Shown here piece by piece: positions 1 to 8,264 of a DNA stretch of 64,000 bases. Each line of letters begins with the position of its first letter. Positions within the stretch are counted from its first letter, which is position 1. Made by a program: the position numbers and the translations under genes. Location: the NCBI RefSeq assembly GCF_900129555.1, contig NZ_FQWC01000003.1, positions 1-64,000 of the forward strand. Direction: 5' to 3'. The stretch is from Flavobacterium defluvii. Lineage in GTDB: Bacteria; Bacteroidota; Bacteroidia; Flavobacteriales; Flavobacteriaceae. The notes beneath the pieces are model-generated. The model worked only from the letters and a program-made list of their open reading frames with translations, did not search any database and was not told where the DNA came from.

Positions 1-984
1 GCCATACAGGATGAAAACAGCTATTATCCTTTTGGGTTAAAACACATTGGATACGGGGCTCCCGTTATTAACTCCAATTACAAGTATAAGTACAACGGAA
101 AGGAGTTGCAGGATGACAACATTGGCGGGAATCAGCTGAGTTTGTATGATTATGGCGCACGTAATTATGACCCTGCAATTGGAAGATGGATGAACATTGA
201 CCCATTAGCTGAGAAAATGAGAAGACACAGCCCTTATAATTATGCTTTTGATAATCCAGTCTATTTTATTGACCCAGATGGAATGCTAGCTAAACCTACT
301 CCCTTGGAAGCGGCTTTAATGGCTAAGCATGTATATGCTGACCCAAAGGGTAAAGTAGAATTACAAGGAGGATGGAAACCATCTAATGCAATGTCGAATC
401 TAAATTACAATAATGAAAAAACTGGATTCAAATCTGCATTGTATGAACGAACTGTTGATGGAAAAACAGAATATACGTATGCGACAGCTGGAACAGAAGA
501 CGGAAAAGACTGGAAAAATAATGGCACTCAATTGGCTGGAGCATCTGAACAATATAATCAATCAGTAGGAAATGCAAAAGCTCTCGAAAAGGGTTTGGAT
601 GGAGAAATTACTTTTACAGGACATTCACTAGGAGGAGGGCTTGCAGAAGCAAATGCGATTGCAACCGGAGATAGTGCAATAACTTTTAACGCGGCTGGAG
701 TGAGTTATTTTACAGGTGGTCTTTCAAAGAAATCTGATACTGATGCTTATATTATGACAACTGATCCCCTAAATGTTATTCAGCAAGGTTCAAAATTTGC
801 TATTTCTCCATTATTAGTTCCGACAGCAGGAGGAGAAAAACATTTTTTAAGCCCTAGAAACGCAAGTGGAATATACAATGGACATAGTATTAATTCTATT
901 ATAAATTCATTATCTCAACCAACAGCGATTCAAAGTATGTGGAATACTATTAAACAAGCATTAACTCCTCCAAGCTTTCATTAA
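1..984 (+). CDS. RHS-repeat protein, 3' part, with lipase-like C-terminal toxin domain
   Basis: The frame is open from base 1, so the gene begins upstream and only its last 327 codons are visible. The first part is the RHS-associated core: YYPFG, YKYNGKEL, then YDYGARNYDPAIGRW and the IDPLAEK signature. After the PDGM junction (about codon 95) a different domain begins. It carries the lipase nucleophile elbow GHSLGGG (Ser codon at 625-627), a downstream TTDPLN Asp and a late GHS His, which fits the Ser-Asp-His triad of class 3 lipases. RHS proteins typically shield a variable C-terminal toxin, so this is probably an antibacterial or anti-host phospholipase/lipase tip. The delivery route cannot be seen here. 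An in-frame TTG at 106 is not a real start. Confidence 0.85.
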   Translation, partial: AIQDENSYYPFGLKHIGYGAPVINSNYKYKYNGKELQDDNIGGNQLSLYDYGARNYDPAIGRWMNIDPLAEKMRRHSPYNYAFDNPVYFIDPDGMLAKPTPLEAALMAKHVYADPKGKVELQGGWKPSNAMSNLNYNNEKTGFKSALYERTVDGKTEYTYATAGTEDGKDWKNNGTQLAGASEQYNQSVGNAKALEKGLDGEITFTGHSLGGGLAEANAIATGDSAITFNAAGVSYFTGGLSKKSDTDAYIMTTDPLNVIQQGSKFAISPLLVPTAGGEKHFLSPRNASGIYNGHSINSIINSLSQPTAIQSMWNTIKQALTPPSFH

Positions 985-1013
985 TTAATATAGTAATAAA
1001 ATAATAAATTGTA

Positions 1014-1880
1014 ATGAAAAACAAAATCATACTAATAGTTTTATTTGTTGTTGTTAGCTGTAATAAAGAAGAAAAAGTAAATAAGAGAAACCTTTTAGGA
1101 AATGATTTCAGGCTATTTCAAGATACGCCAGTTTGGAATTTAGCTAAAGCCGTTGACGATGAAAATCTGTCTTTAATAAAAGAAGAAATAAATTTTAAAA
1201 AAGCAAATCCAAATTATAAAGAATCTAAATTTGGAAGTACGTTGCTAATGCTGGCAATAAAAAATAACAAGTATAAAAGTGTAAATCTTTTATTAATTTT
1301 AGGTGCAGACCCAAATTTAGAAGATTCTTATACAGGAGAAACCGCAATGATATGTGCTTCAAAAAATAAGGATATAAATTATTTAAAATTACTTTTAAAG
1401 TATAAGGGTAATCCTAATTCAAAAGAAAATGTTCAAACTAAAAAAGGTGACCAAGCAAGAAAAACAGCATTGACTTCTGCTATTTCATACTTTGATGATA
1501 CTAGTCTTGAAAAAGTAAAATTGTTAATTAATGCAGGCGCAGATTTAAATTATTATAATGAAGGTCACACAGATTTGCCTCTTGGATTGTCGCTTACATT
1601 AGACAAAATGGATGTTGCTCTTTATTTAATTCAAAAAGGAGCTAATTACAATTTGCCAATGTCAAAAGACACAAAAGGTCAAAATGTTTACATTTTAAAA
1701 GCCTTACGGCAATGTGTTTTTGATTTGGAATCAACTGAATTTCAACAAAAGAAGCAAATTATAAGATATTTAAAAAGTAAAGGCCTTGATTATTCTAACG
1801 AGCCAATTCCCGAAAAAACATTGAAAAAGATTAAAAAAAAATATCCAGGTAATTGGGTGGAGTATGTAGAAAAATATTAA
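1014..1880 (+). CDS. Ankyrin-repeat lipoprotein, candidate immunity protein
   Basis: The protein has 288 residues. The N-terminus is a short hydrophobic stretch ending in VVVSC, a lipobox, so the mature protein is probably lipid-anchored and faces the periplasm or surface. Residues of about 70-215 contain ankyrin repeats: GSTLLMLAIKNNKYKSVNLLL followed by GADPN, then GETAMICASKNKD and GADLNYYN. It starts 29 bases after the RHS-lipase gene on the same strand. Small ankyrin proteins next to secreted phospholipase effectors are often their cognate immunity proteins, so that role is inferred from position and fold only. A general protein-interaction function cannot be excluded. Confidence 0.75.
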   Translation: MKNKIILIVLFVVVSCNKEEKVNKRNLLGNDFRLFQDTPVWNLAKAVDDENLSLIKEEINFKKANPNYKESKFGSTLLMLAIKNNKYKSVNLLLILGADPNLEDSYTGETAMICASKNKDINYLKLLLKYKGNPNSKENVQTKKGDQARKTALTSAISYFDDTSLEKVKLLINAGADLNYYNEGHTDLPLGLSLTLDKMDVALYLIQKGANYNLPMSKDTKGQNVYILKALRQCVFDLESTEFQQKKQIIRYLKSKGLDYSNEPIPEKTLKKIKKKYPGNWVEYVEKY

Positions 1881-1946
1881 TCTATATTTATTTTTATAAG
1901 TTAAAAATAATAGTTGTAATTGATTCACCAAAAAACATTCCTTAAT

Positions 1947-1983
1947 GATATGTCCCAAAAGTTAGAGTCTATTTGGACATATC
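1947..1983. repeat. Perfect 9-bp inverted repeat after the ankyrin gene
   Basis: GATATGTCC at 1947-1955 and GGACATATC at 1975-1983 form a perfect inverted repeat with a 19-nt loop. It may be a weak terminator of the RHS/immunity unit or the remnant of a mobile-element end; no transposase is present nearby. Confidence 0.5.
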
Positions 1984-2002
1984 TGATTTAATATTTTTAA
2001 AT

Positions 2003-2198
2003 CCCGCTCTCCGAAGAGTTCAACTGAAAAAGCTGCGCAAATGTCTCTGACTTTGCGCAATTTTTTTGTTCTTAGAAATTGTAACTATTTCAAAAGTCCC
2101 TCGCTCTGCGAATAATTCAACTGAAAAGCTGCGTAAATGTCTCTGACTTTGCGCAATTTTTTTGTTCTTAGAAATTGTAACTATTTCAAAAGTCTCAG
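2003..2198. repeat. Imperfect tandem duplication (about 95 bp) in a gene-free stretch
   Basis: The 462-bp stretch 1881-2342 has no convincing gene. A segment from about 2003 to 2098 (CCGCTCTCCGAAGAGTTCAACTG...CAAAAGTC) is repeated with a few changes from about 2098 to 2194. Both copies contain CTTTGCGCAA followed by GTTCTTAGAAATTG. The open frame through this region on the minus strand simply repeats the duplicated words and has no homology-like composition. The two copies look like old intergenic repeat DNA. Confidence 0.8.
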
Positions 2199-2342
2199 AC
2201 TTTTTTTTAGACTTCCCTCGCTGACGCGAGCATCTCGTGAACGAAAAATTTGTATGAACAACATGCCCGCTCAACAAGAAAAAAAATATTTATATAATCA
2301 TTTTCATTATTTTTAACGCCGTAATTAACCAAAACAGGAAAA

Positions 2343-2945
2343 ATGAAAAAACTAATTTTTGCATTATTTATTATTTCAGGAACAGCGTTTGCTCAGGACA
2401 TGGAAGTAGTAAAAGGAAACTTTGACTTTTTAAAAGATCAAAAAGAAATTAATACCGTATTTGATTATAGTGACTTTACTATGATGAAAGAAAAAAAGTC
2501 GGAAGCGCAATATGTAAAAGAACATAAAGCCGATCTGGATGAAAAAGCAAAAGGAAACGGAAATATCTGGGAGAAAAAATGGGTTGCAGCAAAAGACCAA
2601 ATCTGGACTCCAAAATTTTTAGAAATTGCAAACATTGTATTAACAAAGGAGAAAAAAGATTTAAACTTTCAGGAAGGATTAAACACTCCTTATACTTTAA
2701 TAGTAAAAGCAGTATGGATTTATCCAGGCTGGGATGCTGGAATCATGAAACAGCCAGCTAAAGTTACTACAAATCTAAAGTTTGTTGAAACTGCTAATAA
2801 ATCTAATGTACTATTAGAAATTACCAGCGATGAAGCTCCCGGAGATCAATGGGGAAGCAACTTTAGCAACGAAACCAGAATTGGAGAAGGATTTGCTAAA
2901 ACGGCAAAATCAATGTCTAAACTTATCGTTAAAAAAACAAAATAA
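2343..2945 (+). CDS. Secreted protein of unknown function
   Basis: The protein has 200 residues. It starts with a clear type I signal peptide (MKKLIFALFIISGTAFAQ), so the mature protein of about 182 residues is periplasmic or outer-membrane associated. I do not recognise the family. It is Lys-rich, has a conserved-looking GWDAG segment and no Cys in the mature part. It is the first + strand gene before the pigment cluster and ends at a bidirectional terminator shared with the halogenase-like gene, so it is its own transcription unit. Its link to pigment biogenesis is unproven. Confidence 0.7.
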   Translation: MKKLIFALFIISGTAFAQDMEVVKGNFDFLKDQKEINTVFDYSDFTMMKEKKSEAQYVKEHKADLDEKAKGNGNIWEKKWVAAKDQIWTPKFLEIANIVLTKEKKDLNFQEGLNTPYTLIVKAVWIYPGWDAGIMKQPAKVTTNLKFVETANKSNVLLEITSDEAPGDQWGSNFSNETRIGEGFAKTAKSMSKLIVKKTK

Positions 2946-2975
2946 AAGACATTCTTTATATTTTATAATAAAAGA

Positions 2976-2995
2976 AGCCCTGATTATTCAGGGCT
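2976..2995. terminator. Bidirectional Rho-independent terminator
   Basis: AGCCCTGA (2976-2983), loop TTAT and TCAGGGCT (2988-2995) form a perfect stem between two convergent genes. There are A-rich bases upstream and T-rich bases downstream, so it can serve both strands. The minus-strand halogenase-like gene stops inside the stem (TAA at 2984-2986). Confidence 0.8.
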
Positions 2996-4234
2996 TTGTT
3001 CTTTTTGCATATTTAGTAAATACGCCATATTCGCAATTACGTGATCATGTTTTTTGACAAACGAGTTTTCTTCGTTCCAGACATATCCAGCTAAAACAGC
3101 ACATATTTTTTCTTTTACTTCAGGGTTTTCAGGCTGGTGGAAAAACAATGTCTGGAGATTTCCGGTATACCATTCCTGTACATAAGTCGTAAATACACCA
3201 ATACCACGTTTCATATATTGCGTAAATTCAACTTCCCAGTCAACAGGAATTCCTTGTGATTCTTTCAAATATAATTTCGCCGCCAGCATTCCAGATTCAG
3301 TTGCAAAAGCAACTCCTGATGAAAATACCGGATCAAGAAATTCAGAACTATTTCCTGTCAAGGCAAAACCATCTCCGTACATTCTTTTTACCGCTCTCGA
3401 ATAATTTTCCAGTTTTACAGGCTCAAATAAAAATTCTGTCCCTTTAAATCTCTTAATATAATAATCTGATAGCTGAATAGCGTTCTTCAAAGCCTCAGCA
3501 TTGTCTTTATTTTCAGAAAGTGAATTAATAAAATCTGTTGGTCCAACAACTCCTAAACTCGTATTTCCGTTAGAAAACGGAATCACCCAAAGCCAAACTT
3601 CAGTTTCTAAAATATCAAACGAAATCTGGGTTCCTTCCTCACCTTCTGGTCTGTTAATATCTTTTACATGCGTAAAAATCGAAGAATGAGGATCTAATTT
3701 AGAAGGTGTATCCAAATCTAAAAGTCTTGGCAGAACACGTCCGTATCCGCTGGAATCGACAATAAATTTGGCATGGATTTCTTTTAAGTTTCCGTCTTTA
3801 TCTTTTACAATTGTTTTTGAATTTTTTCCTTCAAAAGTAACTTCAAGAACTTCCGTTTCAAATTCAAGATCAACACCTTTTCGCACAACTTCCTGCGCCA
3901 TTGTATTATCAAAATCTGCTCTAGGAATCTGCCAGGTCCAATCCCAGCCTTCGCCAAATTTTTTGCTGAAATCAAAAACACAAATCTCCTCACCTCTAAT
4001 AAAACGGGCTCCAAGTTTCTTTTCAAAATTCATCGAATTAAGAGCATCAAATAGTTCCGCCTCAGCAAAATGATCCATTACTCTTGGTATTAAGCTTTCG
4101 CCAACAACAAGTCTCGGGAACTTTTGTTTTTCTACGACTTTTACCTTAACATTGTTTTTATGAAGATACGATGCCGATACGCACCCGGATGGTCCGGCGC
4201 CTATTACTAAAACATCTACAAACTCCTTTGTCAT
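2984..4234 (-). CDS. FAD-dependent halogenase-like monooxygenase
   Basis: The protein has 416 residues. A Rossmann FAD motif GAGPSG lies at 12-17. VVGESLIP at 43-50 and the FEKKLGARF segment (Lys72/73) match the region that carries the active-site Lys of flavin halogenases of the PltA/CmlS type. The halogenase signature WxWxIP is present as WTWQIP at about 99-104, and there is a second WLWVIP. The downstream GDGFALTGNSSEFLDPVFSSG is the typical second FAD-contact region. It would use reduced FAD to halogenate or hydroxylate a phenolic ring. It is divergently transcribed from the tyrosine ammonia-lyase gene at the edge of the flexirubin locus. Chlorinated flexirubins are known from this phylum, so ring chlorination is the best guess. 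Ring hydroxylation by a related monooxygenase is the alternative. Confidence 0.8.
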   Translation of the reverse strand: MTKEFVDVLVIGAGPSGCVSASYLHKNNVKVKVVEKQKFPRLVVGESLIPRVMDHFAEAELFDALNSMNFEKKLGARFIRGEEICVFDFSKKFGEGWDWTWQIPRADFDNTMAQEVVRKGVDLEFETEVLEVTFEGKNSKTIVKDKDGNLKEIHAKFIVDSSGYGRVLPRLLDLDTPSKLDPHSSIFTHVKDINRPEGEEGTQISFDILETEVWLWVIPFSNGNTSLGVVGPTDFINSLSENKDNAEALKNAIQLSDYYIKRFKGTEFLFEPVKLENYSRAVKRMYGDGFALTGNSSEFLDPVFSSGVAFATESGMLAAKLYLKESQGIPVDWEVEFTQYMKRGIGVFTTYVQEWYTGNLQTLFFHQPENPEVKEKICAVLAGYVWNEENSFVKKHDHVIANMAYLLNMQKEQSPE

Positions 4235-4260
4235 AATAAAAATATTATCAATTATTAACC

Positions 4261-4299
4261 TACATTTGCCATCATCAAAATAACTACAATTATTTTGAT
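4261..4299. promoter_or_regulatory. Divergent promoter region with -7 element and perfect operator-like palindrome
   Basis: The 101-bp gap between the halogenase-like gene and tal contains TACATTTG at 4261-4268, which matches the flavobacterial -7 consensus TAnnTTTG on the + strand. No clear -33 TTG is seen. Just downstream, ATCAAAATAA (4274-4283), spacer CTACAA, TTATTTTGAT (4290-4299) form a perfect 10-bp inverted repeat. If the -7 call is right, the palindrome overlaps the transcription start of tal and could bind a repressor. Confidence 0.45.
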
Positions 4300-4335
4300 A
4301 AATAAAATTAAATTAGCACAATCAAAAACGATTTA

Positions 4336-5856
4336 ATGAGTACAATTAATGAATATTTAAGTTTAGCAGAGTTTGAAGCCATAATATTTGGAAATCAAAA
4401 AGTTACAATTAGTGATGTAGTTCTAAACCGAGTTAACGAAAGCTTCAGCTTCTTAAAAGAATTCTCTGGGAATAAAGTAATTTACGGCGTAAACACAGGC
4501 TTTGGGCCAATGGCACAATACAGAATTAAAGAGTCTGATCAAATTCAGCTTCAATATAATTTAATACGAAGCCACTCATCAGGCACCGGAAAACCGTTAA
4601 ACGCAGCTTGTGCAAAAGCAGCTATTTTAGCCCGATTAAATACGCTTTCTTTAGGAAATTCTGGTGTTCATCCATCAGTAATTCATTTAATGTCTGAACT
4701 TATCAATAGAGATATTACACCATTAATTTTTGAACACGGCGGTGTTGGTGCCAGCGGAGACTTAGTACAATTATCACATTTAGCATTAGTTTTAATTGGC
4801 GAAGGTGAAGTTTTTTATAAAGGTGAAAGAAGACCAACTCCGGAAGTTTTCGAAATCGAAGGTTTAAAACCAATTCAGGTAGAAATCAGAGAAGGTCTGG
4901 CATTAATCAACGGAACTTCTGTAATGACAGGAATTGGTGTTGTAAATATTTATCATGCTAAAAAATTATTAAACTGGTCTTTAAAGGCTTCTTGTGCAAT
5001 TAACGAATTAGTTCAGGCATACGACGACCATTTCTCAGCAGAATTAAACCAAACAAAACGTCATAAAGGTCAGCAGGAAATTGCTGCAAAAATGCGTCAG
5101 AATCTTGCGGACAGTACATTAATCCGTAAAAGAGAAGACCATTTATATTCTGGTGAAAATACCGAAGAAATTTTCAAAGAAAAAGTTCAGGAATATTATT
5201 CTTTAAGATGTGTACCGCAAATTCTTGGACCGGTTTTAGAAACTATAAATAATGTAGCTTCTATTTTAGAAGACGAGTTTAACTCGGCAAACGACAACCC
5301 AATTATCGACGTAAAAAACAAACACGTTTATCACGGAGGAAATTTCCACGGCGATTATATTTCGCTTGAAATGGATAAACTGAAAATTGTTATTACAAAA
5401 TTAACAATGCTGGCAGAACGTCAATTGAATTATTTATTGAATTCAAAAATCAACGAATTACTGCCTCCTTTTGTAAACTTAGGAACATTAGGATTCAATT
5501 TCGGAATGCAGGGCGTTCAGTTTACCGCAACTTCAACAACTGCAGAGAGCCAAATGCTTTCAAACCCAATGTATGTACACAGTATCCCAAACAACAATGA
5601 CAATCAGGACATTGTAAGTATGGGAACAAATGCTGCGGTTATTACATCTAAAGTAATCGAAAACTCATTTGAAGTATTAGCAATCGAAATGATTACTATT
5701 GTTCAGGCAATTGATTATTTAGGTCAAAAAGATAAGATTTCATCAGTAACTAAAAAATGGTATGATGATGTTCGCAATATAATTCCAACATTTAAGGAAG
5801 ACCAAGTAATGTATCCTTTTGTTCAAAATGTAAAAGATTATTTGATCAACAGTTAA
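4336..5856 (+). CDS. tal: Tyrosine ammonia-lyase (4-hydroxycinnamate formation)
   Basis: The protein has 506 residues, the length of bacterial aromatic amino acid lyases. The Ala-Ser-Gly triad that cyclises to the MIO cofactor is at 139-141 (GGVGASGDLVQLSHLAL). The catalytic Tyr is in VIYGVNTGFGP (about 50), and the substrate-selectivity segment is NLIRSHSSGTG (about 75-85). From memory the protein is almost identical over its length to the characterised F. johnsoniae TAL, which deaminates L-tyrosine to 4-coumarate. That is the aryl starter of flexirubin polyenes, and the ligase at 36498 can then activate it. Histidine ammonia-lyase is the superfamily alternative, but context and similarity argue against it. 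Confidence 0.93.
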   Translation: MSTINEYLSLAEFEAIIFGNQKVTISDVVLNRVNESFSFLKEFSGNKVIYGVNTGFGPMAQYRIKESDQIQLQYNLIRSHSSGTGKPLNAACAKAAILARLNTLSLGNSGVHPSVIHLMSELINRDITPLIFEHGGVGASGDLVQLSHLALVLIGEGEVFYKGERRPTPEVFEIEGLKPIQVEIREGLALINGTSVMTGIGVVNIYHAKKLLNWSLKASCAINELVQAYDDHFSAELNQTKRHKGQQEIAAKMRQNLADSTLIRKREDHLYSGENTEEIFKEKVQEYYSLRCVPQILGPVLETINNVASILEDEFNSANDNPIIDVKNKHVYHGGNFHGDYISLEMDKLKIVITKLTMLAERQLNYLLNSKINELLPPFVNLGTLGFNFGMQGVQFTATSTTAESQMLSNPMYVHSIPNNNDNQDIVSMGTNAAVITSKVIENSFEVLAIEMITIVQAIDYLGQKDKISSVTKKWYDDVRNIIPTFKEDQVMYPFVQNVKDYLINS

Positions 5857-5885
5857 TACAAACTGTAATCATACATTAAATAAAC

Positions 5886-6995
5886 ATGAAAAAAATATTT
5901 TTTTTATTTCTGTTTTCTATACATTTAATTAATGCTCAAGAACTTGCATTAGTTAAAAAAGACGGTAAATTTGGTCTTATTACAAAAGAAGGAACTTTTG
6001 CCGTTGAGCCAAAATTTGACAGTGCAAGAGAATTTTCAGATGGATTAGCCGCTGTTAAACAAGATGGAAAATGGGGATATATAGACAATAAAGGAACACT
6101 TGTAATTCCTGCCAGTTTTGATAATGCAAGAGATTTTAATAGTGGTATCGCTACGATTGAAAAAGATGCAAAATGGTATTATATCAATAAACAAGGTGAA
6201 ATATTAAATGGAAATCCGGAATCAGATAAATTATTTGATTTCCATTATGGAGTAGCTTTTTTTAGACAAAACAATAAAGTTGGTCTTATCAATAATAAAT
6301 TTGAAATTGTTCTGGCTCCCAAATATGATGTTATCAGAGCTCTTTACAAAGGTTATGGAAGAGCTGCAGTAAATGGAAAATGGGGAATTGTTGATACCTC
6401 AGGAAAAGAAGTGGTTGAAGCCGTTTATGATGAAGTCGGCGATTATTACAACAACACAACCTGGGCAAAAAAAGGAAAAGAGCACGGACTGGTTCACAAC
6501 GGGCAGTTTATTCCAATAGAAGGCGTTACCGAATTTGGGCCATTTGGAACTCAAGACTTTATCGCAGCAAAAAAAGGCGGAAAATTTGGTTTTGTAAATT
6601 TTGAAGGACAATGGGTTTTAAAACCACTATTTGACAACGCAAAAGGATTTTCTAATAATCTGGCACCGGTTAAAATTCGTGAAAAATGGGGTTATACTAA
6701 TTTAGAGGGAACCTGTGCTGTACAGCCAATGTATTATGATGCAGAACCTTTCAGCGAAAATGGTCTGGCCGCTGTAAAAAAAGAATACGGCTGGGGATTT
6801 ATAGACCAGACAGGAAATCTGGTAATTCAGCCTAATTATGAAATTTCTGCAGCATTTGGAAGCTATGTGCGTGAGGAAAAAGGTTTTATCGGCGGATTAG
6901 CAAGAGTTAAACGAAACGGTAAATGGGCATTTCTTAAACCAAATGGAGATGTTTTGATCGAATGGTTTCAAAATGCAGAGCTTTTTCAGGAATAA
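5886..6995 (+). CDS. Secreted WG-repeat protein (first of two paralogues)
   Basis: The protein has 369 residues with a signal peptide (MKKIFFLFLFSIHLINAQ). The mature part is built of about eight WG repeats, with units such as DGKWGYIDNKGTLVIP and REKWGYTNLEG. This repeat forms beta-rich modules of unclear function. The gene starts 29 bases after tal and is followed closely by a paralogue with similar repeat order, so a local duplication is likely. No enzyme motif is visible. A periplasmic or surface structural or binding role is the only safe inference. Confidence 0.85.
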   Translation: MKKIFFLFLFSIHLINAQELALVKKDGKFGLITKEGTFAVEPKFDSAREFSDGLAAVKQDGKWGYIDNKGTLVIPASFDNARDFNSGIATIEKDAKWYYINKQGEILNGNPESDKLFDFHYGVAFFRQNNKVGLINNKFEIVLAPKYDVIRALYKGYGRAAVNGKWGIVDTSGKEVVEAVYDEVGDYYNNTTWAKKGKEHGLVHNGQFIPIEGVTEFGPFGTQDFIAAKKGGKFGFVNFEGQWVLKPLFDNAKGFSNNLAPVKIREKWGYTNLEGTCAVQPMYYDAEPFSENGLAAVKKEYGWGFIDQTGNLVIQPNYEISAAFGSYVREEKGFIGGLARVKRNGKWAFLKPNGDVLIEWFQNAELFQE

Positions 6996-7034
6996 AAAAG
7001 CATTTTTACATTATTAATATTGAATCTTAAAATC

Positions 7035-8255
7035 ATGAAAAAAACACTTATTTTTTTGCTGCTAAGTTGCATTCAATTCGTTAATAGTCAAGAACTGGCA
7101 TTAGTTAAAAAGAATTCAAAAATTGGATATATTTCAAAAGACGGATCTTTTAAAATTGAACCTCAATTTAAATCTGCCAAAAGCTTTTCTGAAGGTTTAG
7201 CTGCTGTTGAAAAAGACGGAAAATGGGGTTTTATCGATACAAAAGGAAACTGGGTAATTCCGGCGGATTTTAATAATGCTAAAGATTTTAACAGCGGAAT
7301 CGCAGTTGTACAAAAAGATAAGGACTGGATTTATATTAATACAAAAGGAGAAATTCTAAAAGCTCCTGCAACCGAAAAAATATTTGATTTTAATGAAGGT
7401 GTTGCTTTTATAAGACAAGGAAATAAAGTTGGATTAATCAATTCGAAACTGGCCACTGTATTAGAACCAAAATACGATCAGATCAAACCTTTTGAAAATG
7501 GTTATGCAAGAGTCGAACTCAACAAAAACTGGGGAATTATAAATACTGATGGTAAAGAATTAATTGAACCGGCTTATGCAGAAATTGGAAACTATTTTAA
7601 AGGTACTGCATGGGCAAGAAAAGATAAAACTTTCGGACTTGTAAGCGGTGGAAAATTTATTCCGGTTGATGGAGCAGAAAAAATCTGGGATTTTGAAACT
7701 CAGGATTTGACATATGCTAAAAAGAACGGAAAAATAGGATACATCGATTTAAAAGGAAATTGGGTTATTCTTCCTATTTATGATAAAGGAAAAGCATTTT
7801 CAAAAAATTTAGCTCCGGTTTTAGTTGGAAAAAAATGGGGTTACATCAATTTAAAAGGAACATTTGTAATCGAACCAACCTATAGCGATGCCGAAGTTTT
7901 CAGCTCAAATGGTCTGGCTCCTGTAAAAGAAAACAACTGGGGATTTATTAATGAAAGTGGAAAACTGGTAATTCCAACTCAATACGGAATCACTTCAAAT
8001 GGATTCGTAATTGCTCTTTTTGTGCAACAAGACAAAGGTTTTATTGATGGAGTAGCAAGAGTAAAAAACGAAGGAAAATGGGGATTTCTTAAACCAGACG
8101 GAACTGTTTTAAGCAATCAATGGTTTGAAAACGCTGAATTATTTTCAAAATCAGCAGAAAAACCACAAACCACATCAGCTCCGGCTGAAGCCGCAAAACA
8201 AGAAACAAAAACAACAAAAGCCGCTGCCAAACCAGCAGCTAAGAAAAAGAAATAA
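7035..8255 (+). CDS. Secreted WG-repeat protein with Ala/Lys-rich tail (second paralogue)
   Basis: The start is taken at ATG 7035, where a good signal peptide begins (MKKTLIFLLLSCIQFVNSQ). An in-frame TTG at 7020 would add five residues. About eight WG repeats follow (DGKWGFIDTKGNWVIP, GKKWGYINLKGTFVIEP), clearly related to the upstream paralogue. Unlike that one, it ends in a low-complexity tail of Pro, Ala, Thr, Glu and Lys from about residue 375, finishing in a run of Lys. The tail could bind anionic envelope polymers (inference). It lies 9 bases before the ketoreductase gene, so it is cotranscribed with pigment biosynthesis genes. Confidence 0.85.
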   Translation: MKKTLIFLLLSCIQFVNSQELALVKKNSKIGYISKDGSFKIEPQFKSAKSFSEGLAAVEKDGKWGFIDTKGNWVIPADFNNAKDFNSGIAVVQKDKDWIYINTKGEILKAPATEKIFDFNEGVAFIRQGNKVGLINSKLATVLEPKYDQIKPFENGYARVELNKNWGIINTDGKELIEPAYAEIGNYFKGTAWARKDKTFGLVSGGKFIPVDGAEKIWDFETQDLTYAKKNGKIGYIDLKGNWVILPIYDKGKAFSKNLAPVLVGKKWGYINLKGTFVIEPTYSDAEVFSSNGLAPVKENNWGFINESGKLVIPTQYGITSNGFVIALFVQQDKGFIDGVARVKNEGKWGFLKPDGTVLSNQWFENAELFSKSAEKPQTTSAPAEAAKQETKTTKAAAKPAAKKKK

Positions 8256-8264
8256 ATTTCACTT

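Noticed and set aside
106..984. Stand-alone 292-residue protein starting at TTG 106
   Set aside because: The frame is open from base 1 and the upstream 35 codons encode RHS core sequence (YYPFG, YKYNGKEL), so the gene extends beyond the window.
1947..1983. Insertion sequence end
   Set aside because: The inverted repeat is short and no transposase or target duplication is visible; kept only as a repeat.
2020..2277. 85-residue frame on the minus strand
   Set aside because: It translates the imperfect tandem duplication twice (the same ISKNKKIAQSQRHLRSF words appear in both copies). There is no signal of a real protein.
4336..5856. Histidine ammonia-lyase (HutH)
   Set aside because: The MIO motif is shared by the superfamily, but strong recalled similarity to the F. 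johnsoniae TAL and the pigment context favour tyrosine ammonia-lyase; no other hut gene is nearby.
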